Shown here in pieces: positions 10,960-24,125 of a DNA stretch of 64,000 nucleotides (position 1 is its first letter; the number at the start of each line of letters is the position of its first letter). A program made the position numbers and the translations under genes. The notes below the pieces were generated by a model. The model was not told the DNA's origin. It searched no databases and was given only the letters and a program-made list of their open reading frames with translations. This stretch comes from Planococcus citri (Eukaryota > Arthropoda > Insecta > Hemiptera > Pseudococcidae). The DNA lies in the NCBI RefSeq assembly GCF_950023065.1, contig NC_088680.1:10218559-10282558 (forward strand). The letters run 5' to 3'.

Positions 10960-13900
10960 TTAATTATAAGGAGCATAATGCACTTCTTTCGCGAGGCTGT
11001 TAACGGCTGCTGAGCTGGAAGTGGCGTTATTATTGCAAAGTGGCAAGTTGAATGGAAGTTTGGACGGATGGCATCCCCTCACGTTGAACGTGACGACGGT
11101 GTTCGGATCGTAGTACTTAGCCGTGACGGAGTGCACGGCGGTTTTTGTTACAGTGACATCTTCCAGACCGAGATATTCCGCCCACGATAATGGTTTCGGG
11201 TCGTTATCTTGTCTCTCTAGGTTCTCTCGGTGGCCGTTGCTGCTAAATATGACTCTTGGCCCGTACATCAGCCCTGCGGACGTCCTCTCCGGCACTCCGA
11301 GCAGTTCCGGAGACGCGGTTATTTTGATCCTGTGTACACATAAAGTACCTCTATACTGTATAACAAGCCCGAAACGCCACAAAGTTATACTCGTACACTA
11401 TAATATATAACGTAAGATGAGGGACCATGCAGACGGTAGGGGGAGGGTGGGACGGAGGAAAAAAAAGTAATTTCTAAAAGCTCGCTTGACGGATGACACC
11501 CTTATCAATATGAACCGCGTTTAAAATCAAATATTAAACTTTATAGTAGCTTTCCGAGTACCTTGCTTTCTCAAGTGTTCGGTGCTTTTTCTCTCTCTCT
11601 TACATCCGTGCTTTTACGTAAGCTTTAGCTTTAGCCAACTTACCTGATACTTTTCAAAGGGTTATTGACTGTCGTGTAAAATATTACTACCTATCGCCCA
11701 ACATCAAATAGTTACCCGCAACTTGTAAAATTGATATACAACCCGAGTCGCCTGGGATTCTTTTTCTTTGAAAGTATACTACGAGTTTAAATCCAATATA
11801 CCGGGGAGCTCTTATTTTATTACATTACCGAGCCCGTCCAGTGCGCCAGATGCAGTGCACTTGACCCCCGCACTATTGAGAAAATTTCTTTTCACGAATT
11901 AGGAAGAGTGGGTTCTTTTCTTCCTGGTACTTCTCCCAGTCACCCCTGCTCTTGCTGTATCTTCACATTGAAATGTCCACTTTAATTTTGTATCGTGTAG
12001 TTGGAACCAATACCATCTGCAGGATACATAGTAACCAATTTTTTTTTTCAAAATCGTTTATTTGTTTCTAATCTTTTACAATGAAATAGAAACAAATATT
12101 GTTAGGGCACCGAATGAACTGAAATTTGAGCCCCTCCCCTTTCCACCTCACTGGATTTGTCTGGAATTATTTTTCCAAGTTTGGATAAAGAAATAGGTAC
12201 TTGTAGCAGAGCATGGGCATGCTTTGGAAATGAGATGAAATGAGATATGCTTCATTGATAGGTAAGTATACCTACTAATAATACTTAAGGCATGGTTTAA
12301 GCATACCTATAGTACATTAAAGAGAAAGGTCGAACACGATTCCCAATTTTAATTGCATTAAGGTCATTAAGAAATTGTTGAAACTGTATTCGGTCTTGTT
12401 AGCGAATTTACTTGATAATCATCGAGCACGTTTAGAGGCCAGCAAGGTTTCATGTAACGCTATCTATGATTTGAGGAAAGCAGCTGTTTGATTTTATGTT
12501 ATTTGCAGAAATTATTTGAATTTTTGGATTCAGATTTCGCGAAATTTTAAATGCAATGTGGTCTATGGTTTGGCAAGAAAGAATTTGAGGATAATTTTCA
12601 GATGTCTGTTTTTTTTTTACTGCAGGAAAAGTATCGAGGGTTTTATTTTGAATTGAACTATTTTTTATGTTTATATGCTCATTCAAGTTTCCTAAATTTT
12701 AATTTCAAATTCGATTGCGGTTTTTTTTTAGGTAGGTAATCATGATTTTGAGAATGAGGATTTCCAAATCGAATTATTTTTTTAAAAAGTGAAACGATGT
12801 ATCGATCGTTGCTAATAAATGATGCTATTTTGGCCAATTTTTTTCGTTTCTACCCTTTTGAATCAATCCCCTTTCGCCCCTTCCCATCCACGATCAAAAA
12901 TATTCAGAAAGACAGGTTTTTAGAATAAACGTTTGGAAAACTCTGAAAACAAAACGTGGTGTTGGTTAGAACCAATTTGAGGTCACTGAGCATAAAAATG
13001 AACTCAAAATTGAGCACCAGTTCAGAGATCGAATTATTCGATGAAAAATGTAATTTCTTGAACAAAGGATTGATGGTACATTCTCTCCCCCCCCCCCAAA
13101 AAAAAATTATATACATAATTATTTAGTTCAGACTCACCTGTGACCTCAAATTAGCCGAAACACATCTTTATTTTAATTTTTTCGAATCAAAAAAGTACCT
13201 ACCTACCTAAAGGCCTGCAAATCGTTTACGAACAAATTGAGTGACTTTTTTTTGAAACATTTATTATGCAATTCATCTGTTTACAATCGAATCGAATCAT
13301 TTACGAACGATTGGTGATTAAATAAATTGATTGATTTCTTGGTGAATCGTTCGCAAATGGATCAATTAATTTACGATTGATTCAGTTCTTGTGAAACTAT
13401 ATTGTATTGAAATTGATCTGTTTTCAAGCGAAGTGAACCTAATCATTCACAATCGATTTGAGATTGAACAAATTGATTGACTTCTAGGTGAATCGTTCAT
13501 AAACGAATTGAATTTTTTAGTGAATCATTCGCGAACGAATTGATTTATTCACTTAGTTAATTTTCGATGAATCATTCACGAACGAATTGAATAATTTTTG
13601 GTGAATCATTCGCGAGCGAATTGATTCATGTACGTGACTCGTTCACGAACGAATCGATTCATTCACTTAATTTTTGAAGAATCATTCACCAACAAATTGA
13701 ATAATTTTTGGTGAATCATTCGCGAACGAATCGATTGATTTACTCGATTTTAGATGAATCATTCGCGAACAAATTGAATAATTTTTTGTGAATCATTCGC
13801 GAACGAATTAATTCATTTACTTAATTTTTGGTGAATCATTCGCGAACGAATTGAATAATTTTTGATGAACGATTCGCGAATGAATTGATTCGTATAAGTG

Positions 13901-16900
13901 ACTTGTTCAGGAAAGAATCGATTCATTTCCTTGATTTTTGATGAATCATTCACGAACCATTTGAATAATTTTTGGTGAATCATTTGCGAACAAATTGAAT
14001 AATTATTGGTGAATCGTTCGCGAACGAATTAATTCATTTGCTTGATTTTAGAAAAATCAATCACGAATGAATTGAATAATTTTTGGTGAATCATTCGCGA
14101 ACGAATTGATTGGTATAAGTGACTTGTTCACTAACGAATCGATTCATTTACCTAATTTTTGATGAATCATTCACGAACGAATTGAATAATTTTTGGTGAG
14201 TCATTCGCGAACGAATTGATTCATTTGCTTGAATTTAGTTGAAGCATTCGCGAACAAATTGATTCATTTACTTAATTTTAGATGAATCATTCACGAACGA
14301 ATCGATTCATTTACTTAATTTTAGTTAAATCATTCACGAACAAATTAAATAATTTTTGGTGAATGATTCGCGAACGAATTGAATCATTTTTGGTGAACGA
14401 TTCGCGAATGAACTGATTCGTATAAGTGAATCGTTCACGAACGAATTGATTCATCCACTTGATTTTTGATGAATCATTCACGAACGAATTGGACAATTTT
14501 TGATGAATCATTCGCGAACGAATTGAAACATTTTTGGCGAGTCATTCGCGAACAAATTGAATAATTATTGTAGAATCGTTCGCGAACGAATTGATTCATT
14601 TGCTTAGTTTTAGAAAAATCATTCAGGAACGAATTGAATAATTTTTGGTGAATCATTTGCGAATGAATTAAAACATTTTTGGAGAATCATTTGCGAACGA
14701 ATTGAATAATTTTTCGTGAATCATTCGCGAATGAACTGATTCGTATAAGTGACTCGTTCATGAACGAATTGATTAATTCACTTGATTTTTGATGAATCAT
14801 TCACGAACGAATTGAACAATTTTTGATGAATCATTCGCGAACGAATTGATTCATTTGCTTAATTTTAGAAGAATCATTCACGAATGAATTGAATAATTTT
14901 TTGTGAATCATTCGCGAACGAATCGATTCATTTGCCTAATTTTAGAAAAATCAATCACGAATGAATTGAATAATTTTTGGTGAATCATTTGCGAACGAAT
15001 TGATTCGTATAAGTGACTCGTTCACCAACGAATCGATTCATTTACCTAATTTTTGATGAATCATTCACGAACGAATTGAATAATTTTTGGCGAATCATTC
15101 GCGAACGAATTGAATAATTTTTCGTGAATCATTCGCGAACGAACTGATTCGTATAAGTGATTCGTTCATGAACGAATTGATTCATTCACTTGATTTTTGA
15201 TGAATCATTCACGAACGAATTGAACAATTTTTGGTGAATCATTCGCGAGAGAATTGAAACATTTTTGGTGAGTCATTCGCGAACGAATTGAATAATTATT
15301 GTTGAATCGTTCGCGAACGAATTGATTCATTTGCTTAATTTTAGAAGAATCATTCACGAATGAATTGAATAATTTTTGGTGAATCATTCGCGAACGAATC
15401 GATTCATTTGCTTAATTTTAGAAAAATCAATCACGAATGAATTGAATAATTTTTGGTGAATCATTTGCGAATGAATTAAAACATTTTTGGCGAATCATTC
15501 GCGAACGAATTGAATAATTTTTGGTGAATCATTTGCGAACGAATTGATTCGGTCAAGTGACTCGTTCACGAACGAATCGATTCATTCACTTGTTTTTTTA
15601 TGAATCACTCACGAACGAATTGAATAATTTTTAGTGAGTCATTCGCGAACGAATTGATTCATGAATTGAAGAATTGATCAATTATTCGTTCACGAATGGT
15701 TCTTTCAAAAAATTAATCGATTCGTTCACGAATGATTTCCTTAAATGAATTAATTCTTTTAGGATGGAAAATTCTACTGTTGACCTAAAAAACAACTCGT
15801 TTTTCAAGTTCAAAATTATTAACCTGATTAGCTGAAGTTTTTATGTGGAAACACGAAATTTTATTACGTTTGCTGATAAATTTGAGATGACCATAGCAAG
15901 AAAATGGCGTTCAAATTGAGCATTGGTTTGTACACTCGCTCCGAATGAACACTGGATTCAGACCCAGCGATCTAAAATTTCTCAAAAAACATCTCCTACT
16001 TGATTTTTTTTTTCGCAAAAGAAACAGTTTCACTGGAAATACATAGCTCACTTCATGACTCAAAATTGAAACAATAAAATTGTCTTTGAAAATACTCTTT
16101 TTTTTACAACGAAGTTTTCTGACTAAACCGAGGTCAATGAGCACCAAAATGACGGCTGAAATTGAGCTTCACATGGTTTACTTAAGGATTTTTTGGCAGG
16201 CGGATGAATTCATTTCAGGCGTCAGATTATTACCTCACGTGTTTTTGGTTGCCCTGGAATATTTGTTCATTTTACAGCTCCAAATTGAACCAGAAAATTG
16301 TTTTCAAAATCAGAATTATTTTAAATACGTTTTCTGTCTAATTTGAGGCAACTGAGCATGAAAATGACGTTCAAACTCAGCCTAGCTATACGTTATTTGT
16401 GTGAAAAGCTTATTAGAAATTTGCTACTTCAGGATGAAAGCGTGACCAGCGCTCCGATATGGACATATGTAAAAGATTCAAATTCAACTACCTAAAAAAA
16501 GTCGAAAAACAAATTTTATTCGATTTCTTTTTTAAAATTGAAAAGATGTGAAGGGGTTTTTGAATTTCATAGGAGAGCGGGGGTGAATTCATGGTAGGTA
16601 TCAGATTTGGTATTTTTCTCCCACATCGGTCGACAAATCCCCCGCCGGGATCTTCTGAAAAACCTCGATATGTTGTCTGCCTTAGAAACTGGCTATACGA
16701 GGGTACATCTTGGACAATACGATTCCTCATTTTTATACTCAACAAAAGCAAATCACATATATACAATTAAACAAAACCGTAAGTAATTACTTTTCAGTTC
16801 GATGAGGCCTTATGTCCAGCTGTCTGACATGTCTACAAGGAGGCAACGAGGGCTGTACGACGACACAAGACGAAGCAACTGACTCCGTCACGTATGATTT

Positions 16901-17017
16901 CTCGTGCACAAAGGACGTAATAGTTCTCCCATTAAGCAGCCATTTACCTTCTCTGCTCTGATCTTCTCCATTAATTAATCCGAGGCCGATCAGCATAACA
17001 CCGAAAATTATTTCCAA
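10960..17017 (-). CDS. Putative secreted protein, two exons with a 5.5-kb intron
   Basis: Exon 1 (16791-17017) starts ATG, encodes a signal peptide MEIIFGVMLIGLGLING and ends at a GTAATT donor after two bases of a codon. Exon 2 (10960-11329) follows a TACACAG acceptor and starts with the one base needed to complete that codon. The joined product has about 198 residues. Exon 2 is clearly less AT-rich than its surroundings and stays open for 122 codons. Motifs include SWAEYLGLEDVTV and a C-terminal GC...LC cysteine pair; exon 1 adds two cysteines (SSC and PPC). I recognise no family. The join rests on phase agreement and the lack of a better partner; extra small exons within the intron are possible. 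The intron holds the 13.2-15.7 kb minisatellite. Confidence 0.5.
11400..13240. other. Intronic/intergenic stretch
   Basis: Within the proposed intron of the 10,960-17,017 gene. It contains a CTCTCTCT run near 11,590 and scattered TAGGTAGG motifs, and no supported coding region. Confidence 0.5.
13245..15745. repeat. 2.5-kb minisatellite with TTCGCGAA cores
   Basis: About 70 diverged units of roughly 34 bp carry TGAATCATTCGCGAAC followed by GAATTGAATAATTTTTGG. The TTCGCGAA core is a perfect 8-bp palindrome and gives CpG sites in AT-rich DNA. A longer variant containing CGTATAAGTGA recurs at about 13,894, 14,113, 14,418, 14,739, 15,006 and 15,151. This indicates a higher-order unit of about 150-320 bp. 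The small minus-strand ORFs inside are repeat artefacts. Confidence 0.92.
15746..16790. other. Intronic stretch, repeat fragments
   Basis: A block near 16,610-16,690 resembles repeat fragments at 19,260, 27,490 and 35,900 (TTTCTCCCACATCGGTCGAC-like). No convincing exon was found. Confidence 0.4.
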
Positions 17018-18331
17018 ATACCTTGAATCATCGAATATTGGGAATTTTTTAAATCATAATACGTACATAAGCTAATCTTAGCAGATGAAAAAAAAATCGA
17101 AGCCAAAATTCACTTACATTTCGATCAACCAAATCGAAAACAGCAACGCACTAAAATCAAGAAAATAACTCCGAACGTGGTACGATCAACCCTTAAACTG
17201 GCTATTTCTTTATTTCTTCGTAATATTATGAAATACCTTGGCATTTCGAAGGTCAATTATATAGATAATTATAGCTCGAAAATCAACTCCGTTATCGGGT
17301 GATTTTTTACGATCGAGGATTCCATCCATTCCTCCTGCTTAAGCTGGGTAAATGTCTATGCCAGGTAGACGAGTGAACCGTTGTTTGTCTTAATAAATAA
17401 CAAGTAGTCCAGACTCGAGACTGTTCTTCCTGCTCTTGTGGCTTTGTTGTAGAGAACAGGTCATAGGGTAGATATTGTAGGTACTCGCGTCGTCGTGGGT
17501 AAACAAAGGGTGTACAGAGTGGCAAAATAATAACAATGAAAGAAAGTCTGGACTAAATACCAAAGTACAAATATTTGTCTAGGAGAATAATTCATTTTGA
17601 GCAATTGACAGGTGCAGTACAATGTTCTATTTTTTTCGATGATGAATAATTCTACTTTTCGCAGAAATAATTGAAATGGTTTAGGCTCTGTACATCAATT
17701 TCCTAGATTTTTCGTTTGTTTTATTTTTCGTTTAAAAGTATGTACACGAATGAAAGAAGATTCCTCGTCTCCTCGAAGCTTGAAACGCGGGGCCAATTTT
17801 TGAGAAATGAATGTCTGCATGTGGATTTATTCTACAAATATCTATATTATTTTAATGTACCTTGCAGCTTTTTTCACGTTTCTGTCGCGTCTCAAAATGT
17901 CTTGATGTGGGAAAAAATACAATATCTTTTTCATTGCAATATTCACGAAACGTTGAAGAGATTTAATACAATTTCGACACGTCTGTGTGGTTATTGGTTG
18001 AGTTAGAAAGAATAAGGTGGAAGACAGAGAGGTTTCTCTCGTCTCAAATTTTTCAGTTTTAATTCAAAATTATTTCCATTTTTTGTAAATAAGACAACAC
18101 TGTTACATTTCAAACGTGTAATTGTAAAAAAATAAAAACATTCTTATAAAATAAAATTTATCTTTAATTAATTGAAATAAAAAACAACAAAATAGTCTTC
18201 TTGATAATGAGATTAGGTATCTTTATACCTGCACAACAAATCGTACCTACGCACATGTTTCATAATTCATTTTGATACCTACCTAAATGGGTAGTTAACA
18301 CTTTCTGGATAGGTAGGTAAATTGAACGTTC
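17018..18331. other. Intergenic, no gene seen
   Basis: Short frames at 17,307-17,525 and 17,716-18,006 show no domain, signal or splice context. The region is AT-rich with TACC/GGTA short repeats. Confidence 0.45.
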
Positions 18332-18954
18332 TTAATAATCTTCCATATTTCTAGGCTTGAATTTTGTTAGTGAAGTAAACATTTTTTTCCCAATTGCTGC
18401 TACCATGATCACTAAAAGAACTCTAAAAATGGCATCCTAAAACATAAATCATTACAAAAAAAAAATGAGCTTGAGAATTCTGTACTTATTGATAATACGA
18501 AGTATTTTAAATAATCTTCGATTCATAGTTCATAGTTCGAGAGATTGGAATAGAATTTTTTTACTCACAGTGTAATAAAATTTTTCGTAGGATATCTGGA
18601 AAGCTATTTTCAAAGCCAGACCGAACATCGAGTTGAAACAAAAGACCAACAGATGTTTAGATGAAGGAACGTACTTGGCTAACTGAGATCTGCGGAAACG
18701 AAACGTAAATGTAATACTTTATATGTATTTTAATTTTATTTCATTAAAAAAACAAAAAACTCACAACGAGATGACAAAAGTGACTCGAGTGATGATTCCA
18801 GAAATGATGTAAAGAAACGATGTAACCAACAATGGATCAGTTTCTCTGACCAAACCCCACATCACGTAATAAAATGGACCATAACAAACAATCCAATCGA
18901 TGTAGTTTTTCCACATAATATTGCATTGAGATATTATAGCAATGACCACAGCAC
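18332..18954 (-). CDS. Multi-pass membrane protein, last three exons (5' incomplete)
   Basis: Exons 18765-18954, 18569-18689 and 18332-18436 have AG/GT borders and compatible phases: two bases carry over into the first exon, TT joins A between the first two, and the last junction is phase 0. They encode about 137 residues ending NMEDY before TAA. Hydrophobic segments include YIDWIVCYGPFYYVMWG, LLVTSFLYIISGIITRVTFV, LLVFCFNSMFGLALKIAF and FRVLLVIMVAAIG. I cannot name the family. The order of hydrophobic blocks resembles the middle of the protein at 40,819-44,085, so the two may be distant relatives. Upstream exons were not identified to the right. Confidence 0.6.
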
Positions 18955-20261
18955 CTATTGAAAAGTAAAAACATGTTGGTAAGTAGACATAAGAATTGCT
19001 TGACATTCGTGGTAACCAACTTGAGAATTATGATAAAATCTACACTAAGTATAGGTAAGCATTTGTAACATATTATGGAAAAATTGAGAAACTGAAAAAA
19101 ATCATCATTAAAATTCTAAAATTTTAAAATCGAAAAGAATCAAACTCATTCACATAAAAAACATTGCGTTTTCATCAACCTTGAAGTACGATTTTTTGAA
19201 TGTTTCTCTTTTACAAAATAAATTTCTCATCTTTCGCTTTATTCGGCAAAATTAGTATTTTTTTTCTCATATCAGTCGACACATCTTCGGTTGCATCCCC
19301 TCCCCCAACTTCCCAATCAAAAATTTCAAGTTACTCCCTGGAAACAGAAATAACTTGGACACTCGAGGTTGAAACTTCAATGTGTGGGAGGTATAATTTT
19401 CCAACATTACAAAATAAGACTTATACGTAATTTCAGGCCATGCTCTTTGCAAAATAAATAATTTCTGACATCGTGAAAAATAATCAAAAATGGGGTTTAG
19501 GGGTCCTAAAACACAAATGAAACTTTTTTCTCTTGGATTTTCTTAAGGTTAGTTCATCGCAACGACGAAACTTTCTGGGAAATAAACATCCACTAAAGAT
19601 GTTTCGGGCATCCCCAGAAACTGAAATCATTTCAAAAAATAAATAGGTACTTATCATTAAACGTTTCACGTCAATTCAGTTTTCAGAAAAATAACATAAT
19701 CTGTATTTTTTTAAATAAAATGTTCAGTTTAGCAATTTTAATTAGGTATAGTGAAAATTGGGTAAGTATATTACCTAACTGCATTTCCAATAACTGGCCG
19801 ATAAGAAACATGATAAGTACATAAGTACGTACCTACCTAGAATAAATGCATGCATTTTCTTCTAATAAAATTATCATTGGTGGGTAAATACCCACGAGTA
19901 TATGACACAGAAAATCACGTGAGGTACCTACATATTTCATGCATTTTTTAATTTTTTTCGGTATTTATATTCAAATGCAAACATATAATAAATTACTTTT
20001 TTAGTTGTGCCTTTGTGAATGTAATTAATTTATTTCTCAATCGTGTAATCAAGTTTAAGCTATAGAAATTGACTGAAGTGATCACTATATTTGATTTAAC
20101 TGCAGTACACCAGTATAAAGTATGTAAGTACACTATTTCAAAAATAAGCAGTTAGGTACCTGACTTTAGAGCTCAATTTAACTATTTTTAAAATTTATTT
20201 ATTTCGAGATCAAGCACTTTTCATTTTCGGAGAGGGGCTTCGACAAGTTTGATCAATTTAT
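18955..20261. other. First copy of the block found upstream of the coiled-coil genes
   Basis: From about 19,465 the sequence matches 25,445-26,190, 31,080 plus 32,492-32,880, and 34,300-34,640. Landmarks are ATAATCAAAAATGG, AAACATC(C/T)ACTAAAGATGTTTCG and TAATAATTGGCCGATAAGAA-type runs. This is the flank of the duplicated coiled-coil gene units. No gene was seen in it. Confidence 0.6.
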
Positions 20262-21334
20262 GTAAGGTAGAGTGGGGTAATTGCAAAATTGTGACCTCAT
20301 GCAAAAAAATATCAATTTTAGGGGGTGTCGAAGCGACAACCTTTGCCGACATATTTACCTGGTCACAACTCGCGGGGTTCAACTTGTCGCTCCGTAGCAA
20401 ACACTTTTATTAAAGCATGTTGAAATCACTCATAAGTAAAGTGAGAGGTGTTTTTTTAAAAAATGCATGCGAAATAGAAAAAACTGTCGATTTATCTGGA
20501 ATTTTCACGGTTTAGGGTCATGAAGGATCAAAGTTTAAGGTAAGATATCGCAATTTGAAATTTTTTTTTATTTTGACCGTAAATTGCGTTTTTGAATTAC
20601 CCCAGAAAAAATTGACTCGGGGTAATTGCAAAAATGATTTTTTTTTTCATTTTTGCATTTACCACGCAAATATGTTTTTGCCCTAAATGACTTGAAAATG
20701 GTTCGAAATTACAAAAAAAAATAAACTTCCACGGTCACATGATGAGTTACACATTAGAGAAGTGATTAACATTTTTACTGAATTTCAAAGTTATCGCTCC
20801 TTTTTAATGTTTTACAAATATATTTGATGAAAAATGTATTTCTATGTCGAGTTTTTTACATAAAAAACGTCAGAAATGATCAATAGTTGATTTTTTGTTC
20901 ATTTTAGCGAGTTTTTAAAAAAATAATTTTTCAACATTTTTTCACTCCCCTAAAAATTTTTTTGGGAAGTGGAAAAGTTATCGAATTTTTAACCGAATCA
21001 AGACCACAAATGCATCAAAAGTTAGCAAATGACACGTAGAATACAGTGAGTGTGTTGAAAATGCAAAAAACTAAAAAAATAAAAAGAATATCGCCCACTT
21101 TTGCATTTACCCCAACATGGGGTAAATGCAAAAGTCGATTTTCAAATTTTCAAATTGCAACTTTTTCCACGATTTGTGGACCAAATTTTACCAAAATTTT
21201 ACCATTGATAGAGAACCCCTTAAGTATAAGTGGTACAAATTTCAACTTCATCCGTGCAATAGTCTTCTCACAGCGTCCTCTCAAAGTGTCACTAATCAAA
21301 AAGTGCTTTGCAATTACCCCACGCTCTACCTTAC
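20262..21334. mobile_element. 1.07-kb TIR element (GTAAGGTAGAG ends)
   Basis: The element starts GTAAGGTAGAGTGGGGTAAT and ends with its inverse, ...ATTACCCCACGCTCTACCTTAC. Internally GGGGTAATTGCAAAA and GGGGTAAATGCAAAA recur in both orientations. The related block near 26,190 lacks it: there the flanks ...GATCAATTTAT and ACGATTTTGCCGAA are joined almost directly, which is an empty-site paralogue. It contains no transposase. The superfamily is not clear from the ends. Confidence 0.75.
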
Positions 21335-21429
21335 ACGATTTTGCCGAAACTTTTTCAAACTAGGATTAGTGATCCTTCTATCCATCATTTTTATTATTAT
21401 TTTTTTTTGGTAAAAAAAATCTTTAATCG

Positions 21430-22985
21430 CTTGGAAACATTTGCCATTTTCAAAAATTGTAAGTAGCCTACGCAGTAATTCAATTTTTCAGTAACGTCAT
21501 TCCATGTCAACTCAACCAACGTTTTTGAGTCATGTCTTTCGATTTCCCTCAAATTTTTTTTAGAATATATACCCACCCAATAAAAGTAAGAACCCCGCAA
21601 TTAGTTTGGTCCCAGCCCCTCAGGGAGCGGGTGGGGGGCGTCCATTATTTTCACATTGTCTCGAGGTACTCAACTTCAGCAGCCCATTTCGCCAAAACTA
21701 TGATACTTTGATCAATACTGATTTCACAATTCGAAAGGGTATTAAATTGTAAACTTTTTAAGCATTTTGAAATTTTCAAAATTCGAAAGTTGAACTTTTA
21801 AATTGAAAGTTCAAATTTCAAAATGACGCTGTAAGTGGGAGCTACCATTTAAAATTTTGAAATAATTTCCATAGATGTACTTTTCGATGTTATTTCGAAA
21901 TATGTAAGTTTCGAGATGGGATCTCTCAATGGAAGGGGAGCACCCCCACCCCAATTTTGTGCAAAACTTTCGAAAAAAATCTGGAGCATGTGATGTATCG
22001 AATTCTATGTTTTTGGTGACGCTGAACACGAATATGACGTCAGATTTTTGATTGGACCCGTCCACGGCCCCCAGCACCTGCCCAAAGAAGATGACCCCCC
22101 CCCCCAAAAAAAAATGGTTACATTCGTGTGACACATGAAATAGTATGTTTTCGATATCGCTGAACACGAATATTGCCTTAGTTTTTCGAATCGACTTCAC
22201 CCATGGCCCCCAGAACCTCCCCCAATAGGTAAAAGTTCAAGAACATTGTTGGGGGCCGTGGATGGGGTTCAATCAAGAATCTGACGTCATATTCGTGTTC
22301 AGCGTCACCAAAAACATACTATTCCATGTGTCACACGAACAAAACGCTTTTTTGAACTTTTACCCTCTTTGGGGAGGTGCTGGGGGCCGTGGATGGAGTT
22401 ATATCAAAAATATGACGTCATATTCGTGCTCAGCGTCACCAAAAATATAGAATTTGATATATCACATGCCCCAGCTTTTCTTTCGAAAGTTTCGCTCAAA
22501 ATTGGTGGTGGGAGTGCTCCCCCTCCATTGAGAGATCCCATCTTGAAACTTGAATATTTCGAAAAAGCATCAAAAGGTACATTTATGGAAATTTTTTCAA
22601 AATTTTAAATGGTAGTTCTCACTTACAGCGCTATTTTGAAATTTGAACTTTCAAATTGAAAGTTCAACTTTCAACTTTTGCGAATTTCAAAATTCTTAAG
22701 AAGTTCGAAATGCAATGTCCTTTCGAACTGTGAAATCAGTTTTGATCAAAGTATCATAGTTTTGGAGGAATGGGCTGCTGAAGTTGAGTACCCCGAGAGA
22801 CAATGTAAAAATAGCTCAGGAAGCCCCCCCCACCGGGACCAAACCAATTTCGGGGTTCTTACTTACTGGGTGGGTATATATTGTAAAAAAAATGTGAGTG
22901 AAATCGGAAGACATGACTTTCAAAATCACCTTTTTTTGTTCGAGTTGACATGGAATGACCCAGTACCTAGTCCGGTTCGGTCAAA
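21430..22985. repeat. Large fold-back repeat, arms about 750 bp
   Basis: The left arm (about 21,430-22,200) and right arm (about 22,255-22,985) are inverted copies. Examples are the CATTCCATGTCAACTC block (21,509 and near 22,950) and TTGAGAGATCCCATCTTGAAA with its inverse. The centre near 22,220 carries further inverted units around GACGTCATATTCGTG. Parts of the outer arm recur at 24,426-24,716, 28,280-28,675 and 36,875-37,262. The ORFs inside are repeat artefacts. Confidence 0.75.
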
Positions 22986-23455
22986 ATGGACCGAATTAGC
23001 AGTTACGACCTGAGAACATTTTACGAAAATTCCATTTTGGGAAAAATAACGCTGGGATCGTTTTTATAAGGGTAAAAGTACATTCCAATACCTAAATGCA
23101 TGTTATGCTATCACGTGGATCAAATTTTTAAAATTCATATTTTTTCTCATAATTATAAAGGTACCTAGGTACTAGGTGTTTGAAAAAATCTAAACAAAAA
23201 AGGTGAATTTGGGCAATTCAACCAAAATGATGGTAAAAAATGTAATCGTGTTCTTTCAGCAAATCCAAATTTAATATTTTCAAATGAATTTTTAATTGAA
23301 AAAAGTTTTATAAAATTGACACAGCCAATGCCTTACCTATTGCCAAACTAGCTTATCCTTTTTTTTTTTTTTTTTTCAGAATATAGATACTTAGTTATTG
23401 AAGAATTTAAAAAACTCACTACCTACATTAAAGATCTAAAAACCAAGCATTCAAT

Positions 23456-23878
23456 ATGAATTCTGGGATTCAAATTTCTGTGATGGTGCTGTTCTTCTTG
23501 TTTGCATTCAATTACAATATTGATGGCAGTTACAGTGCTAGTCCAGAGAAAATCCAAGAAGATACGCTCAAGCTGAGAGAAGAACTTGTCAAAACCAAAG
23601 AGGATCTTGTAAATACACGAGAACGTGCACTGAATTTAACAGCGGATCTTTTGAATAAACGAGAACAGGAACTGAATCAAAGAGAAGAAGCTGCCAAACA
23701 AAATGGAATGTCGAATGAAGATATAGAAATGTGCAAAGCCCTGAAAAATAAAACATGGTACATATATCTACTATATAATTGGTCTGCTCAATCAGGTTCA
23801 ACTACGCTTACTGATCTCAAGGGCGTAGTAAACTATAATTGTCCTACGGATGGACTTTGTCTTTTCGCAAGATATTGA
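23456..23878 (+). CDS. Secreted coiled-coil protein, copy 1 (140 aa)
   Basis: The single coding exon begins with a signal peptide, MNSGIQISVMVLFFLFAFNYN, and continues into a highly charged helix with heptad-like KEDLVNTRERALN and NKREQELNQREEA repeats. It ends in a short conserved domain with W, two cysteines (NYNC...GLC) and a terminal LFARY. Compared with copies 2 and 3 it lacks two 25-residue coiled-coil units. A polypyrimidine-AG acceptor 76 bases upstream (exon border at 23,380) is shared by all four copies. It implies an upstream non-coding exon; here the frame before the ATG is closed by a stop. AATAAA occurs near 24,214. The family is unknown; a secreted effector or salivary role is speculative. 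Confidence 0.75.
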   Translation: MNSGIQISVMVLFFLFAFNYNIDGSYSASPEKIQEDTLKLREELVKTKEDLVNTRERALNLTADLLNKREQELNQREEAAKQNGMSNEDIEMCKALKNKTWYIYLLYNWSAQSGSTTLTDLKGVVNYNCPTDGLCLFARY

Positions 23879-23929
23879 ATTCCATTTATGAGAGAAGGGG
23901 ACTAAAATTTGGCTCACTGACTGAATCTT

Positions 23930-24125
23930 ACAGCGGATCTTTTAAATAAACGAGAACATGAACTGAATCAAAGAGAAGAAGCTGCCGAACAAAATGGAAT
24001 GTTGAAAGGTAAAACATGGAACAAAGAAGCTATACAAGGACTGTCAGCTTAAAGCACTATAGTCTCGGAAACGGATCTCAAGGAAATGTCAGAATTTCGG
24101 TGTCCTTAAAAGGATGGATTTTGCA
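23930..24125 (+). pseudogene. Decayed 3' remnant of the coiled-coil gene
   Basis: The sequence encodes ADL-LNKREHELNQREEA followed by a shortened GKTWNKEA segment and a premature TAA. It matches the end of the family immediately downstream of copy 1. It lacks the signal peptide and most of the helix, so it is a broken duplicate. Confidence 0.7.

Noticed and set aside
14311..15387. Minus-strand frames of about 60 residues
   Set aside because: Translations of the TTCGCGAA minisatellite.
13245..15745. Possible CRISPR-like array
   Set aside because: Units are contiguous and diverged with no unique spacers; eukaryotic minisatellite.
16488..16766. 92-residue minus frame as a middle exon of the 10,960-17,017 gene
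   Set aside because: Contains a repeat fragment found elsewhere (16,610-16,690), and exon phases already fit without it.
21811..23013. Frames of 60-130 residues
   Set aside because: Fold-back repeat sequence; similar frames occur in both arms.
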